Source of the DNA: Dehalococcoidia bacterium
GTDB lineage: Bacteria > Chloroflexota > Dehalococcoidia > DSTF01 > WHTK01
Assembly: GCA_009377745.1 (NCBI GenBank)
Contig: WHTK01000008.1
Location: 1 to 64,000 of the forward strand
Length of the DNA stretch: 64,000 bases
Reading direction: 5' to 3'
Notes under the pieces: model-generated
Databases searched by the model: none
What the model was told of the DNA's origin: nothing
What the model saw: only the letters and a program-made list of their open reading frames with translations
Position numbers and translations under genes: made by a program
In this document: piece after piece, positions 1 through 7,475 of the stretch
Numbering within the stretch: the first letter of the stretch is position 1
How the letters are laid out: the number at the start of each line of letters is the position of its first letter

Positions 1-54
1 CCTTGGGGTACGTCCCGCCGGCAGAGTACGAGGCGTCTTGGTACCCCGCACCCC

Positions 55-72
55 TCCCGGCCGGTGCCGGGA
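55..72. terminator. GC hairpin downstream of small CDS
   Basis: A perfect 7-bp inverted repeat (TCCCGGC / GCCGGGA, 4-nt loop) lies just after the stop of the minus-strand small gene at 80-217. It has no T-run, so it may stop transcription weakly or only stabilise the 3' end of the operon transcript. Confidence 0.35.
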
Positions 73-79
73 CTCAAAC

Positions 80-217
80 CTAAGAGTCTCCATCAAACCC
101 GGGGCGGTTCAAGTAACCGAGGCGCTGAGCGTTTGCCAGCAGGAGCCGGTTGGCTCCATCGATGTCGCCTCGGTTGAGGCGCTCCTCGACCTCGTTGAGG
201 TCAATGCTTGTTCTCAT
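80..217 (-). CDS. small protein, 45 aa, last gene of replication operon
   Basis: A 45-residue ORF starts at ATG 217, which overlaps the stop of the upstream gene in the arrangement ATGA. A GGAGAA Shine-Dalgarno lies just before the start, inside the end of the upstream gene. The product begins MRTSIDLNEVEERL and is charged, probably helical, with a repeated acidic/leucine pattern. No family is recognised. The coupled start and ribosome binding site make it a credible real gene, the promoter-distal member of the operon that begins near 3282. Confidence 0.55.
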   Translation of the reverse strand: MRTSIDLNEVEERLNRGDIDGANRLLLANAQRLGYLNRPGFDGDS

Positions 218-579
218 CTGAATTCTCCTTTCAGTAGCTGCATCGCCTTATCGATGGCCGTAGGCTTTCGCTCCGACAGGCTCATCGGTGCGATGCGTTC
301 GAGTGGCGAACGCTGGTCGTCGTCGCCACCGCCTACCCAGATGCCAGCGAATACCTCTGGTTCGCTGGTCACCGGCACTGTTGTGGACTTTTCGTCCTGA
401 CCAGCGCAGGCGACGACAAGTAGGATCGCGGTGGCCATGAGGACGACGCCGAGCGCGACCAGACCGAGTGCTGGATGGACCATGAACAGCGCGACCACAA
501 CCAGCGCCGCTCCAGCCAGCGCGAGGACGTCGCAGGCGATTCCTAGCGACACCGTAAATATGCGGCGGTGCATGTTCAC
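214..579 (-). CDS. small membrane protein, two TM segments
   Basis: 121 aa starting at GTG 579, with AAGGAG eight bases upstream. The first ~25 residues hold a short basic N-terminus and a hydrophobic stretch. A second hydrophobic stretch follows at about residues 36-58, so the protein probably has two membrane segments and a soluble C-terminal tail of about 60 residues. No family is recognised. It follows the helicase gene after 48 bp and is translationally coupled to the 45-aa gene, so it belongs to the mobile-element operon. Small membrane proteins in such modules can act in exclusion or anchoring, but nothing here proves a role. Confidence 0.5.
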   Translation of the reverse strand: MNMHRRIFTVSLGIACDVLALAGAALVVVALFMVHPALGLVALGVVLMATAILLVVACAGQDEKSTTVPVTSEPEVFAGIWVGGGDDDQRSPLERIAPMSLSERKPTAIDKAMQLLKGEFR

Positions 580-627
580 CTGTCACGCTCCTTGAGTCTC
601 AGATTCGGCGCCAAGTTTTTGACCTCC

Positions 628-1734
628 CTATCGTCCATTCGCCTTTGCTTCCTTTGCTTCCTTTGCCTCAATTGAGTCTTTGGAATCTTTGGAAGTTAGT
701 CTGTATTCGCGCTCTTTCGAGCCCTTCACATTCCTGCTCTCCAATAGGCCCTCCTTAACTAGGGCGTCGGCACGGCTCTGCGCGCTTCGCCTTCCTAACT
801 CAAGGACTGCTGCGAGTCCTCTGACTGTGAACCACTCGCCTTCGATGGCACCCTTCTGAATCTTCTGTAGCGTGTCCTCTACGAGCTTTTTGGAACCTCC
901 TTCTGTTCTCAGCAGCTCACCTCCAGACTTATCGCTAACGCCTATCCACCGGACTCGTGAGGTCGTGACGGGCGGTCCCGTTGCTATCCGCTGCTCGCCA
1001 TCGACCTCGTAGTCCGCAACGACGCGCTCCTGAATCTCGTACTCCAAGTGAGGCGGCCTTGCGGCCATGTTGTTCTTTTCAACCCAGAAGACCAGGCGCT
1101 CATCAACAGGGTCGCGGGCAGCCATCAGCAGGAACCGCGGCGCACCGGCGAAGGCAGAGCTGTCCATGATCCGCTGCATGGCGGTCAGCTCACTCTTCTT
1201 GTTGAGATGGCTGACGCCGAAGATGGTGAAGTCGAAGTCGTCGGCGAGCTTGGTCAATTCGGCCAGCGAGCTATAAGCCTCGCTGTAGCCACGCCAGTTG
1301 CCTTGGCCGAGGAAGAGCGTCATGGGATCCAGCACCAGGAGCGCAAGGTGGCTATCACGTCGCTCAAGCGCTCTACGTAGTAGTTCCTCGTGGTCCTTGA
1401 AGTTGAAGCCTTTGTCACCCTTGATTTGAGCCTCGACCGCGATGCGCCCAAGATCGGCGCCGGCCGCGATAAGACGCGGGACGACCAGCTCTTCGATAGG
1501 GTCCTCTGACAGGAGCATGACGAACTCGTCGTCTTCCAGATGACCTCTGGCGTGGTTTGGCATTCGACGGCCACTTGAGAGCGCGGCCGCAATATCGATG
1601 GCGATCTGGGACTTCCCGATCCCTGGGTGTCCCGCCAGGACGCCGAGGAAGCCACGAGGTATCCAACCATCCCAGAGCCAGGGCACCGGCTTGATGTTGA
1701 ACTCTGAGGCGAACCTGAACTCAAGCTCGCTCAT
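628..1734 (-). CDS. RepA/AAA_25-type replicative helicase ATPase
   Basis: 368 aa RecA-fold ATPase of the AAA_25/RepA hexameric helicase type found in plasmids, phages and integrated elements. A Walker A (GHPGIGKSQIA) lies near residue 36 and a Walker B (LLVLDPMTL) near 132. A winged-helix-like region follows at about 290-350 (FTVRGLAAVLELGRRSAQSR), and the tail is Lys/Glu-rich and low in complexity. Its ATG overlaps the stop of the primase gene by 4 nt, so the two are translationally coupled. Helicase plus primase next to each other is the usual replication pair of mobile elements. The family call is secure; substrate and host are inferred. Confidence 0.8.
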   Translation of the reverse strand: MSELEFRFASEFNIKPVPWLWDGWIPRGFLGVLAGHPGIGKSQIAIDIAAALSSGRRMPNHARGHLEDDEFVMLLSEDPIEELVVPRLIAAGADLGRIAVEAQIKGDKGFNFKDHEELLRRALERRDSHLALLVLDPMTLFLGQGNWRGYSEAYSSLAELTKLADDFDFTIFGVSHLNKKSELTAMQRIMDSSAFAGAPRFLLMAARDPVDERLVFWVEKNNMAARPPHLEYEIQERVVADYEVDGEQRIATGPPVTTSRVRWIGVSDKSGGELLRTEGGSKKLVEDTLQKIQKGAIEGEWFTVRGLAAVLELGRRSAQSRADALVKEGLLESRNVKGSKEREYRLTSKDSKDSIEAKEAKEAKANGR

Positions 1735-2612
1735 CTCGCCGCCGCCTTCTCGGCGATGATGAGGTACTGCTCTGGCTTGTCGACATACTTCGGGCCCGCG
1801 TCAGTTGCACCGAACAAGCTGATGTCGCGCTCGTGCAGGTGCTCGGCAATCTCCTCAGCAGCCAGACCCTTCTTAGCGAGTAGGCACCCAATCGCCCACA
1901 ACGTCCGTGAGCGATCGACCTTGCCTTCCCCTGTGGTAATGGCTCTCCGGCCCAACCAGATGGCATCTTCGAGGATGTTCAGTTGCGTAGGAGGTCTGCG
2001 CTTGCGGTTGGGTTCAACGTCCGGCAGCGCGATTGAGGCTGTACCGCGCACAAGCGACGGTTCTGGTAGCACTGGTGGCGGGCGATAGCGTGGACCATCA
2101 GACCACAGCAACGAGACCGTGAACGGCTCTGCTCGTTTGTGGTTGACGCTCCCTGGCGGTCTGAGCAGTTGCGTAACATCCCACCCTGAGTGGTCAGCGC
2201 CCACCTTGTACGCGATACGACGCGATAGCTCTGAGGCGACGGCAGCGTCGATGGTCTTCGTCAGACGCCACAGTGCCTGATAGCGACCTGGACTGGTCTC
2301 CCACGCTATCGTCGGTCGCGGCTTGATCTTGCGCGGGTCAGCTTCGTCGAGGTCAGACCAAAGCCAGCGCGTTGGAAGGGCATGCTCTTGCGTGCGGCTA
2401 GGCTCATCAAACTTGACTGGCGTGAAATAGAGGTCCCCGGCGTCGCGTAGTACCTTCGCTACATGGAGCTGGGCTCCTGAGTATGCGTACGGCCACTCGA
2501 AGAGCGCAGGCTCCTTCCATCGACCACGCGCATCCTTGAAGGGCAGCGCGACCAGGGCTTCGCGCTCGCCCCACACGAGATGGAGGAAGGCGAGAATCTC
2601 GTCGGTAGCCAT
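1731..2612 (-). CDS. RepB/PrimPol-like DNA primase
   Basis: 293 aa. The motif WSDLDEADP near residue 88 supplies the acidic metal-binding pair of archaeo-eukaryotic-type (RepB_primase) primases. A downstream conserved block, QLLRPPGSVNHKR (near 150-162), contains the family's basic/His segment. The C-terminal third (about 205-290) looks like the small helical domain often fused to these primases. Its start shares one base with the upstream stop (TAATG) and its end overlaps the helicase gene by 4 nt. It probably makes primers for the element's own replication. Confidence 0.7.
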   Translation of the reverse strand: MATDEILAFLHLVWGEREALVALPFKDARGRWKEPALFEWPYAYSGAQLHVAKVLRDAGDLYFTPVKFDEPSRTQEHALPTRWLWSDLDEADPRKIKPRPTIAWETSPGRYQALWRLTKTIDAAVASELSRRIAYKVGADHSGWDVTQLLRPPGSVNHKRAEPFTVSLLWSDGPRYRPPPVLPEPSLVRGTASIALPDVEPNRKRRPPTQLNILEDAIWLGRRAITTGEGKVDRSRTLWAIGCLLAKKGLAAEEIAEHLHERDISLFGATDAGPKYVDKPEQYLIIAEKAAAR

Positions 2613-2938
2613 TACTCGTCCGCCCCAGGCGCGCCTGGTACCGGATGGTCCCGCTCATCACCAGCACGTTGCCAGCCAGCAGCACAGATTGCGGCGTCGT
2701 GCTCAAGGCGAGCGCCAGGCTGAATGAACTCGCCGCCGTCAGCGAAGACAACGACCTCGGCGTCATGGTGGAGTACACCAGGACGATGGATGACTCTGCC
2801 TTCGACGACTCGCACGCCATGGAGATGTAGGGCGGCGCAAAGCGACTCGCCGGGCCGGTACTCAAGCTTGAGGTAACCGAGTTGACAGGGCGTACCTTGA
2901 CGCGTGTCGAGACGTGGACTTATCGTTGATCTCGTCAT
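2612..2938 (-). CDS. hypothetical protein, 108 aa
   Basis: The start ATG 2938 is chosen because AAAGGAG sits eight bases upstream; a longer reading frame back to 3010 has no such site. The stop overlaps the primase start as TAATG, so it is coupled to the replication genes. The middle (about residues 20-75) is a mixed beta-rich pattern with several His and Val. No family is recognised. It overlaps a 55-aa candidate gene (2862-3029) in another frame. Confidence 0.5.
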   Translation of the reverse strand: MTRSTISPRLDTRQGTPCQLGYLKLEYRPGESLCAALHLHGVRVVEGRVIHRPGVLHHDAEVVVFADGGEFIQPGARLEHDAAICAAGWQRAGDERDHPVPGAPGADE

Positions 2939-3029
2939 TGTTATTTTCTCCTTTCGAGAGCTGATTGAGGGCGTTAGTAGCGCCCTCGATTGGCGTGTGC
3001 AGTATCTCAACTAACTCTTGCTCATCCAC
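2862..3029 (-). CDS. candidate small protein, 55 aa
   Basis: Starts at GTG 3029, overlapping the XRE gene's stop codon region (GTGGATGA). The first ~37 residues are acidic and Asn-rich. The rest overlaps the 108-aa gene in another frame and is probably only read-through. It fills the otherwise empty gap between the XRE gene and the ribosome binding site at about 2947. No family is recognised; it could be spurious. Confidence 0.3.
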   Translation of the reverse strand: MDEQELVEILHTPIEGATNALNQLSKGENNNDEINDKSTSRHASRYALSTRLPQA

Positions 3030-3282
3030 GAGACCCTACGGCTTTCCTAGACGCTTTCGGAGCGCTCTTAGCAACGTCTGCTCGTAGCAAGACTCGCCAC
3101 GCTGCTGGCATCGGGCAATTGCCACTCTCTATCATCGACACATACGGCTGAGTCACACCAACAATGTCGGCGAATTGTCTCTGCATTAAACCAAGAGCAC
3201 GTCGTCTTTTTCGTAGATTCCTTAAACCCTCTTTATCAGATACTGATAAGCGTAGTTTATGACGCTTGTCAAGGTATGTCAT
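3022..3282 (-). CDS. XRE-family HTH transcriptional regulator
   Basis: 86 aa, ATG start at 3282; a TTG at 3306 would add eight residues. An N-terminal basic segment precedes a lambda-Cro type helix-turn-helix at about residues 30-62 (RQFADIVGVTQPYVSMIESG). It is the first gene of the minus-strand replication operon and lies divergent from the LuxR-type gene at 3394. By position it is a likely repressor of the element's own operon. The gene and its upstream region are visibly more AT-rich than the surroundings, consistent with acquired DNA. Confidence 0.75.
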   Translation of the reverse strand: MTYLDKRHKLRLSVSDKEGLRNLRKRRRALGLMQRQFADIVGVTQPYVSMIESGNCPMPAAWRVLLRADVAKSAPKASRKAVGSRG

Positions 3283-3354
3283 TAATGGGCGTCTTCTTAG
3301 ATACAAATGTGTAGCAGCAAGAGGCGCTTATTTAGAAGATCTGATGTGTGGCTA

Positions 3355-3383
3355 GGGTAATCCGTGCTGCTCCGCGCTAGTAT
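3355..3383 (+). promoter_or_regulatory. promoter with GGGTAA box, near-leaderless (LuxR-type gene 1)
   Basis: GGGTAA (3355-3360, within CTAGGGTAA), a 17-nt spacer, then TAGTAT (3378-3383), which ends 10 nt before the ATG at 3394. No Shine-Dalgarno precedes the ATG. The same arrangement occurs before the genes starting at 4471, 9200 and 14282. Confidence 0.6.
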
Positions 3384-3393
3384 CGATTCCGTT

Positions 3394-4356
3394 ATGAACA
3401 GAGGACGGCCGCGATACCCCGATGTGTTGACGCCACGCGAGTGGCAGGTGCTCGACCTGATTAAGGACGGGCTGACGAATGAAGAGATCGCGACGCGCCT
3501 CGGCATCTCGATTCACGGTGCCCGCTACCACGTCGCCGAGATCCTCTCCAAGCTGGGAGTCAGCTCTCGAGCCGACGCGGTCAGGATGATCCCTGAGCTG
3601 CCCAGGAGGCCGCGGTCCTTTGCCTTCCTGTCTGCGCTCCTCGGCAAACCCGTGTTGGCGGGCAAGGCGAGCGCGCTAGTTGTCGCTGGCTCGCTGGCAA
3701 CAGTCGCCGTTGGACTCGTCCTGGTAGTCGTAATCGCCACAGGCTGGCACTCCTCGGAAAGAAGCCCGCACGTGGAGACTGAAGGAGCGGTTGGCCTTGA
3801 TGTTTCGGCGGACCAGGAACAGGGCGCGGCAACGTTAATTTCTCTTGGCGAGGAGGTCTCTCAAGCGGTGCAAGCTGCCTATCCAGAGGCCGAACTCAAG
3901 CAAATCGACGTACATGGGACCGGTCAATGGACCGAGTTCCGCTTCCTCACCGCGACGACAACCTGCGAAAGGGAGTTCCCGCCCCCAGATGACCTGACGA
4001 TTCGCGAGTTCTACGCCGACAAGTGCGATGTCTTCGTCCGTGTACCTAGGGGTGCATCGCCGGCCCAGTGGCAATGGACCACACGCGATCCCTGGCAGGG
4101 CGACATGCACAGCAGCGTGGATCTGAGCTCCGTGCATGTCGGTCCCATGCAGGTCCTGGAAACGGCCGCCACTCGATGGCCGGGCTGCAAACCGCAATCG
4201 GCAACACTGGGCGCAGCGCAAGGATTGACCTGGACAGCTTTCTGCACGCAGGCCGACGGCGGGATGTTCTCAGGCACTGCCGACCCAGAGACGGGCGAGT
4301 TCAGGTCTATGCTGGATATTCCCTTATACCCACCGCCCGTAGCGCCAGAGCGATAG
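3394..4356 (+). CDS. membrane-tethered LuxR-type HTH regulator (paralog 1)
   Basis: 320 aa. Residues 1-65 are a GerE/LuxR helix-turn-helix (GRPRYPDVLTPREWQVL, then TNEEIATRLGIS and GARYHVAEILSKLGV) with no receiver or ligand domain before it. One membrane segment lies at about 94-117, followed by an extracytoplasmic domain of ~200 residues of unknown fold with Cys at several sites. This order (DNA-binding in, sensor out) resembles ToxR/CadC in logic but uses a LuxR HTH. ATG 3394 is preferred over an ATG at 3364 because a -10 box lies just upstream and the paralogs begin at the same motif. The signal is unknown. Confidence 0.75.
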   Translation: MNRGRPRYPDVLTPREWQVLDLIKDGLTNEEIATRLGISIHGARYHVAEILSKLGVSSRADAVRMIPELPRRPRSFAFLSALLGKPVLAGKASALVVAGSLATVAVGLVLVVVIATGWHSSERSPHVETEGAVGLDVSADQEQGAATLISLGEEVSQAVQAAYPEAELKQIDVHGTGQWTEFRFLTATTTCEREFPPPDDLTIREFYADKCDVFVRVPRGASPAQWQWTTRDPWQGDMHSSVDLSSVHVGPMQVLETAATRWPGCKPQSATLGAAQGLTWTAFCTQADGGMFSGTADPETGEFRSMLDIPLYPPPVAPER

Positions 4357-4432
4357 CCTCGCCGCACTCTCGAACGTTCGCTCACAAACTGCTTCAGGCG
4401 CACACACGACGCCAATTGTTCAGATCAGGGTA

Positions 4433-4461
4433 GGGTCAGAATCGCGACACTCTGGTAAGTT
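4433..4461 (+). promoter_or_regulatory. promoter with GGGTCA box, near-leaderless (LuxR-type gene 2)
   Basis: GGGTAGGGTCA, with its last hexamer at 4433-4438, a 17-nt spacer, then TAAGTT (4456-4461). The GTG start follows after 9 nt. It is the same architecture as at 3355, 9208 and 14289. Confidence 0.6.
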
Positions 4462-4470
4462 CGAGTTGCT

Positions 4471-6333
4471 GTGGCAGATGGCTCCCGATCCCCTCACCTG
4501 ACGACTCGCGAATGGCAGGTGCTCGCCCTGATTTACGAGGGTTTGACCAACGAGCAGATCGGCGAGCGTCTAGGAATCTCCAGAGACGGCGTAAAGTATC
4601 ACGTCTCTGGCATCCTCTCGAAGCTGCAGGTTACAGACCGACTGGACGCGGCGCGCTGGTATGCGCAGTCTGGCGGACGACAGCAGTCGTTCGCCGCCAT
4701 CCCTATGGTACTGACGCTGACCCGGCTCTTCCGCCAGCCACGCTCCGCTATCCCGCTGGCGGCAGCCACTCTGATCGGGATAGTCGCTATCGTTCTCGTA
4801 ACTCTGGAGAGCCGCTCCTCTACGGGCCCGGCGGTCGACGATACGGGGAGCATCGTAGCGCTCGACGTCGCGCCTGAGCAGCCGGCCGAGGAGCGTCGTA
4901 CACCACCACCCGCGCCTATGCGCGCGCCGCGCTACGTGACGGTCTGGAACCTGCCTGACGCGCCATCGGGGTCACATGCAAGCCGCGACGGCACTAAGGC
5001 CATCGAGCCGGCGCTTATCAAAGCAACGTTGGCGGGCGACGCGGGCGCGGTGCGGCGTCTTACCGCTGCTGGCCCGGGGCCGGCAATTCTCTACGACGTC
5101 GAGAGCGAGTCCAGTGCCTTCTGCGAGACGCCGGAAGACCTTTGCTTCTGGGCCTTACCCCTCCTCGCAGTCCATGGCCGCGATTACTGGGCCGTGATCA
5201 GCAGCGGCCTTGCCGTGGACGACGAGGGAGGACCGTACGCTCAGTACGTCTCGGTGTACGAGAAGCTACCTGATGGTTCCTGGTCGGACGAGCTCGTCCG
5301 GCGTTCGCTGACTGAGCCTTACTGCGGTGTGGGTTGCTCTGGCGAACTCTTCGGCGTCGCATGGACGTGGCAGGGTACCGGGGTTCTATCGGCCGCGCCC
5401 GGCGAACGCATCCGCAACGGCATCACCTCCATGCCTGTCGCCGCGTCCGAGGGCGAGACGCGTGGATGGCTGTTCCTGCAGGGTCTGCCGTGGATGGCAA
5501 CGTCCGGCTCTGTCTTCTACGCCCTGCAGTACGACCCGTCTGAAGTGACGTTAAAGATTGTCGCGTCGAACCTGCACCGGCGCTGGGCTGGCGAGCTGCG
5601 GGACCTCGACGGCGACGACCTGCCGGAGGTCGTCATCAACGAAGGCGACGCCTACGCCTTCGGCGGCGCCTCCGGCATCGATGAGCAGTTCATGCGACTG
5701 CTCCGCTGGCGCGATGGCGACCTTGTCGAGGTCGATCTCGCCCTCCCAGGGGGCCTACCCAGCGGGGTGGCTGAAACAGTGCGCGAAGCACTGAGCTTCG
5801 CGGAAGCAGGGCTCTGGGTCGACGCCAGGATTAGTGCCTCATCCGCCGCGGCGAGGGTTCCTAAAAACGAAGACGTGCAATGGCTGGCAAGGCGCATCGG
5901 CCTGATCACGTCGTCGCGACTCGATCAGACGGCTCGTGCGGGAGAGCGCGCCGAGGGTCGGAACCAGCGCTACGACCATGACGTGCTCATCGCCATTCTC
6001 GTTATGGCAGGTGACTACGACGGCGCACTGGCCCACCTAGAGTCGCTGCCTGTGCGCGAGACCTGGCTGCCAGGAGCCAACCTCGGGCCGAACGGAGATC
6101 CGTTGCGCGATCCGAGGGCGGGTGGGCACATCCTCAATTACACGACCCGTGCACTTGAGATCGTATCTAGCAGAGCGGAAGTTCACGCCCTGCGAGCGCT
6201 GGGCCTGGTGATGAGCCAGAAACCGGACTACGCAGCGGCCGTAGATGAGCTAGAGATCGCCGTCGAGCTAGATCCCACATCTGCCTTCTTTGCTGAGGTT
6301 CTGGGTCTACTGCGCGACGAAGCAAACCGCTGA
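4471..6333 (+). CDS. membrane-tethered LuxR-type HTH regulator with large outer domain (paralog 2)
   Basis: 620 aa, GTG start. LuxR-type HTH at residues ~10-60 (LTTREWQVLALIYEGLTNEQIGERLGIS), one membrane segment at ~93-112, then a Pro-rich linker and a large extracytoplasmic part. The middle has an FG-GAP/calcium-blade-like stretch near residue 373 (LRDLDGDDLPEVVINEGD). The C-terminal ~120 residues are helical with a TPR-like pattern (ALRALGLVMSQKPDYAAAV and following). It follows paralog 1 with its own promoter. A diverged copy of its last ~60 coding bases plus 3' flank is found again near 7373-7475, so the locus has been duplicated. Confidence 0.75.
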   Translation: MADGSRSPHLTTREWQVLALIYEGLTNEQIGERLGISRDGVKYHVSGILSKLQVTDRLDAARWYAQSGGRQQSFAAIPMVLTLTRLFRQPRSAIPLAAATLIGIVAIVLVTLESRSSTGPAVDDTGSIVALDVAPEQPAEERRTPPPAPMRAPRYVTVWNLPDAPSGSHASRDGTKAIEPALIKATLAGDAGAVRRLTAAGPGPAILYDVESESSAFCETPEDLCFWALPLLAVHGRDYWAVISSGLAVDDEGGPYAQYVSVYEKLPDGSWSDELVRRSLTEPYCGVGCSGELFGVAWTWQGTGVLSAAPGERIRNGITSMPVAASEGETRGWLFLQGLPWMATSGSVFYALQYDPSEVTLKIVASNLHRRWAGELRDLDGDDLPEVVINEGDAYAFGGASGIDEQFMRLLRWRDGDLVEVDLALPGGLPSGVAETVREALSFAEAGLWVDARISASSAAARVPKNEDVQWLARRIGLITSSRLDQTARAGERAEGRNQRYDHDVLIAILVMAGDYDGALAHLESLPVRETWLPGANLGPNGDPLRDPRAGGHILNYTTRALEIVSSRAEVHALRALGLVMSQKPDYAAAVDELEIAVELDPTSAFFAEVLGLLRDEANR

Positions 6334-6368
6334 CTACGGAGAAGCGAGGCCCGCGTCACCTGCGGCTA
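6278..6368 (+). repeat. direct repeat copy A (3' end of paralog 2 gene plus flank)
   Basis: About 90 bp covering the last codons of the gene ending at 6333 and ~35 bp of its 3' flank. It matches 7377-7475 with scattered substitutions and small indels. Both copies encode a closely similar C-terminus (FFxEVLGLLRxEANR then stop) and the same following flank. Confidence 0.7.
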
Positions 6369-6411
6369 GCGGACTGATCGGCGGGATCGGCGAGCGGCTC
6401 GCGGCGGCAAG

Positions 6412-6715
6412 CACGTTGTCAACCTCGTGGCCTGCAATCCGGAAGGGACGGGCTACCTCGTTTCCGTTGAAGTGGCAGCAGACCTCCGGCCCCGGCCAAG
6501 CAGAAGGCGCTGTACGAGGCGATGTGCCTGATCCAGGCCGTCGTCGCCGAGCCGGAGCGCTACAGCGCTCTTGCCTCGTCTCTGCGGCACCGCCTGGACC
6601 CTACGCGACTTCTATACGAGTGGCGGTCTGCTGCCGTACCTGCGCAACGAGGAGCTGGGCTGCGCATCGTTACCTCGAAGACTTCGTCGCCCGCGCGAAA
6701 GCGAGGGATACTTAA
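6412..6715 (+). pseudogene. frameshifted gene fragment, unknown function
   Basis: Coding-quality sequence runs through three frames in turn. The first part reads HVVNLVACNPEGTGYLVSVE and onward. After a shift near 6497 it reads KALYEAMCLIQAVVAEPERY. After another near 6600 it reads LRDFYTSGGLLPYLRNEEL. After a third near 6660 it reads AHRYLEDFVARAKARDT, then stop at 6713-6715. Joined, this gives a ~100-residue helical protein lacking an evident start, so it is 5' truncated. No family is recognised. It ends tail-to-tail on the lipoprotein gene at 6712. Confidence 0.45.
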
Positions 6716-7332
6716 GTGCCAGCGTGGATATAACGGACGATCTCGTAGCGGCCGACGTTCGTCTCGATCGTGAAGGTCCAGCAGCCGCTGGCGGAATAGA
6801 AGATGTAGCCGCGCTGGTCGTCTCGCATGCCGTGCGGCGAATCGATGACCAGATCAGGCCCGCGCACATCGATCAGGAGCGCGCGGCTGGCGTCGTTGTA
6901 TGCGTCGGCCTGTGCCTGGGTGGCGTTTGCCGGCGGTTCAGGGAACGGGACGTTGTAGGCGAATAGCGCGACGGCATTGCCTCCGGCCACGCCGCCGCTG
7001 ATCCGAACCGGACCAGCGATGTCGCCGCTGACGAGCCAGATCGTTTTCAGCGGGGCGTTAGCGTCGAACCCACTCACGACGGACGGCGCGATCATCCACA
7101 CCGGGCCGGCGTTGAGCCCGGGAGCGATATCGTTGCGCATGGCGCCGGACTCGAGGCGAACTGGCTCTGTCTTCGTCACCGGGCACGACGCGGGCACCTC
7201 GATGGCGGCGACCGGCGCCGGCGTTGCCGTCGGTACGGTCGCTACCGGCGCGAGTGAGCTATCCGAATCGCCGCTGCAGGCGCTCAACCCGACGGCGATG
7301 AGGGCTACGATCGCGACGCGCTGGAAGTACAT
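6712..7332 (-). CDS. secreted lipoprotein, unknown function
   Basis: 206 aa from ATG 7332; longer reading frames exist but this start gives a signal peptide. Residues 1-19 are a lipoprotein signal with lipobox LSAC, followed by a Ser/Thr/Pro/Ala linker (~20-45) and a domain of about 160 residues with no recognised family. A TATATT box ends 7 nt before the ATG, and there is no Shine-Dalgarno, so it is probably leaderless. It sits between the two copies of the duplicated segment, inserted into or retained within the rearranged region. Confidence 0.65.
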   Translation of the reverse strand: MYFQRVAIVALIAVGLSACSGDSDSSLAPVATVPTATPAPVAAIEVPASCPVTKTEPVRLESGAMRNDIAPGLNAGPVWMIAPSVVSGFDANAPLKTIWLVSGDIAGPVRISGGVAGGNAVALFAYNVPFPEPPANATQAQADAYNDASRALLIDVRGPDLVIDSPHGMRDDQRGYIFYSASGCWTFTIETNVGRYEIVRYIHAGT

Positions 7333-7339
7333 CGCGCGC

Positions 7340-7345
7340 AATATA
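7340..7345 (-). promoter_or_regulatory. -10 box of lipoprotein gene
   Basis: TATATT on the minus strand, 7 nt upstream of ATG 7332. No convincing -35 is visible. Confidence 0.4.
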
Positions 7346-7372
7346 ACCCCAGACTCGGAGCGCCGTCGAAAT

Positions 7373-7435
7373 AGATACCTCATCTGCCTTCTTTTCTGAG
7401 GTGCTGGGCCTACTGCGTAGCGAAGCAAATCGCTG
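7373..7435 (+). pseudogene. 3' remnant of a fifth LuxR-type paralog
   Basis: The reading frame DTSSAFFSEVLGLLRSEANR followed by TGA matches the C-terminus of the gene ending at 6333 almost residue for residue. No upstream coding part is present, because the lipoprotein gene lies there on the other strand. It is the relic of a second copy of paralog 2. Confidence 0.6.
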
Positions 7436-7475
7436 ACTACGGACGCGAAGCAGCGAGGCCAGCGTCACCCGCGGC
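7377..7475 (+). repeat. direct repeat copy B
   Basis: Diverged copy of 6278-6368. The right part of this copy serves, on the opposite strand, as the C-terminal codons of the secreted repeat protein (7437-8318). Confidence 0.7.

Noticed and set aside
60..105. T-arm-like sequence (GGTTTGAGTCCCGG on the minus strand) suggesting a tRNA 3' end
   Set aside because: No anticodon or D arm can be folded, the T-stem is imperfect, and the segment is explained by the end of a 45-aa coding frame and a hairpin.
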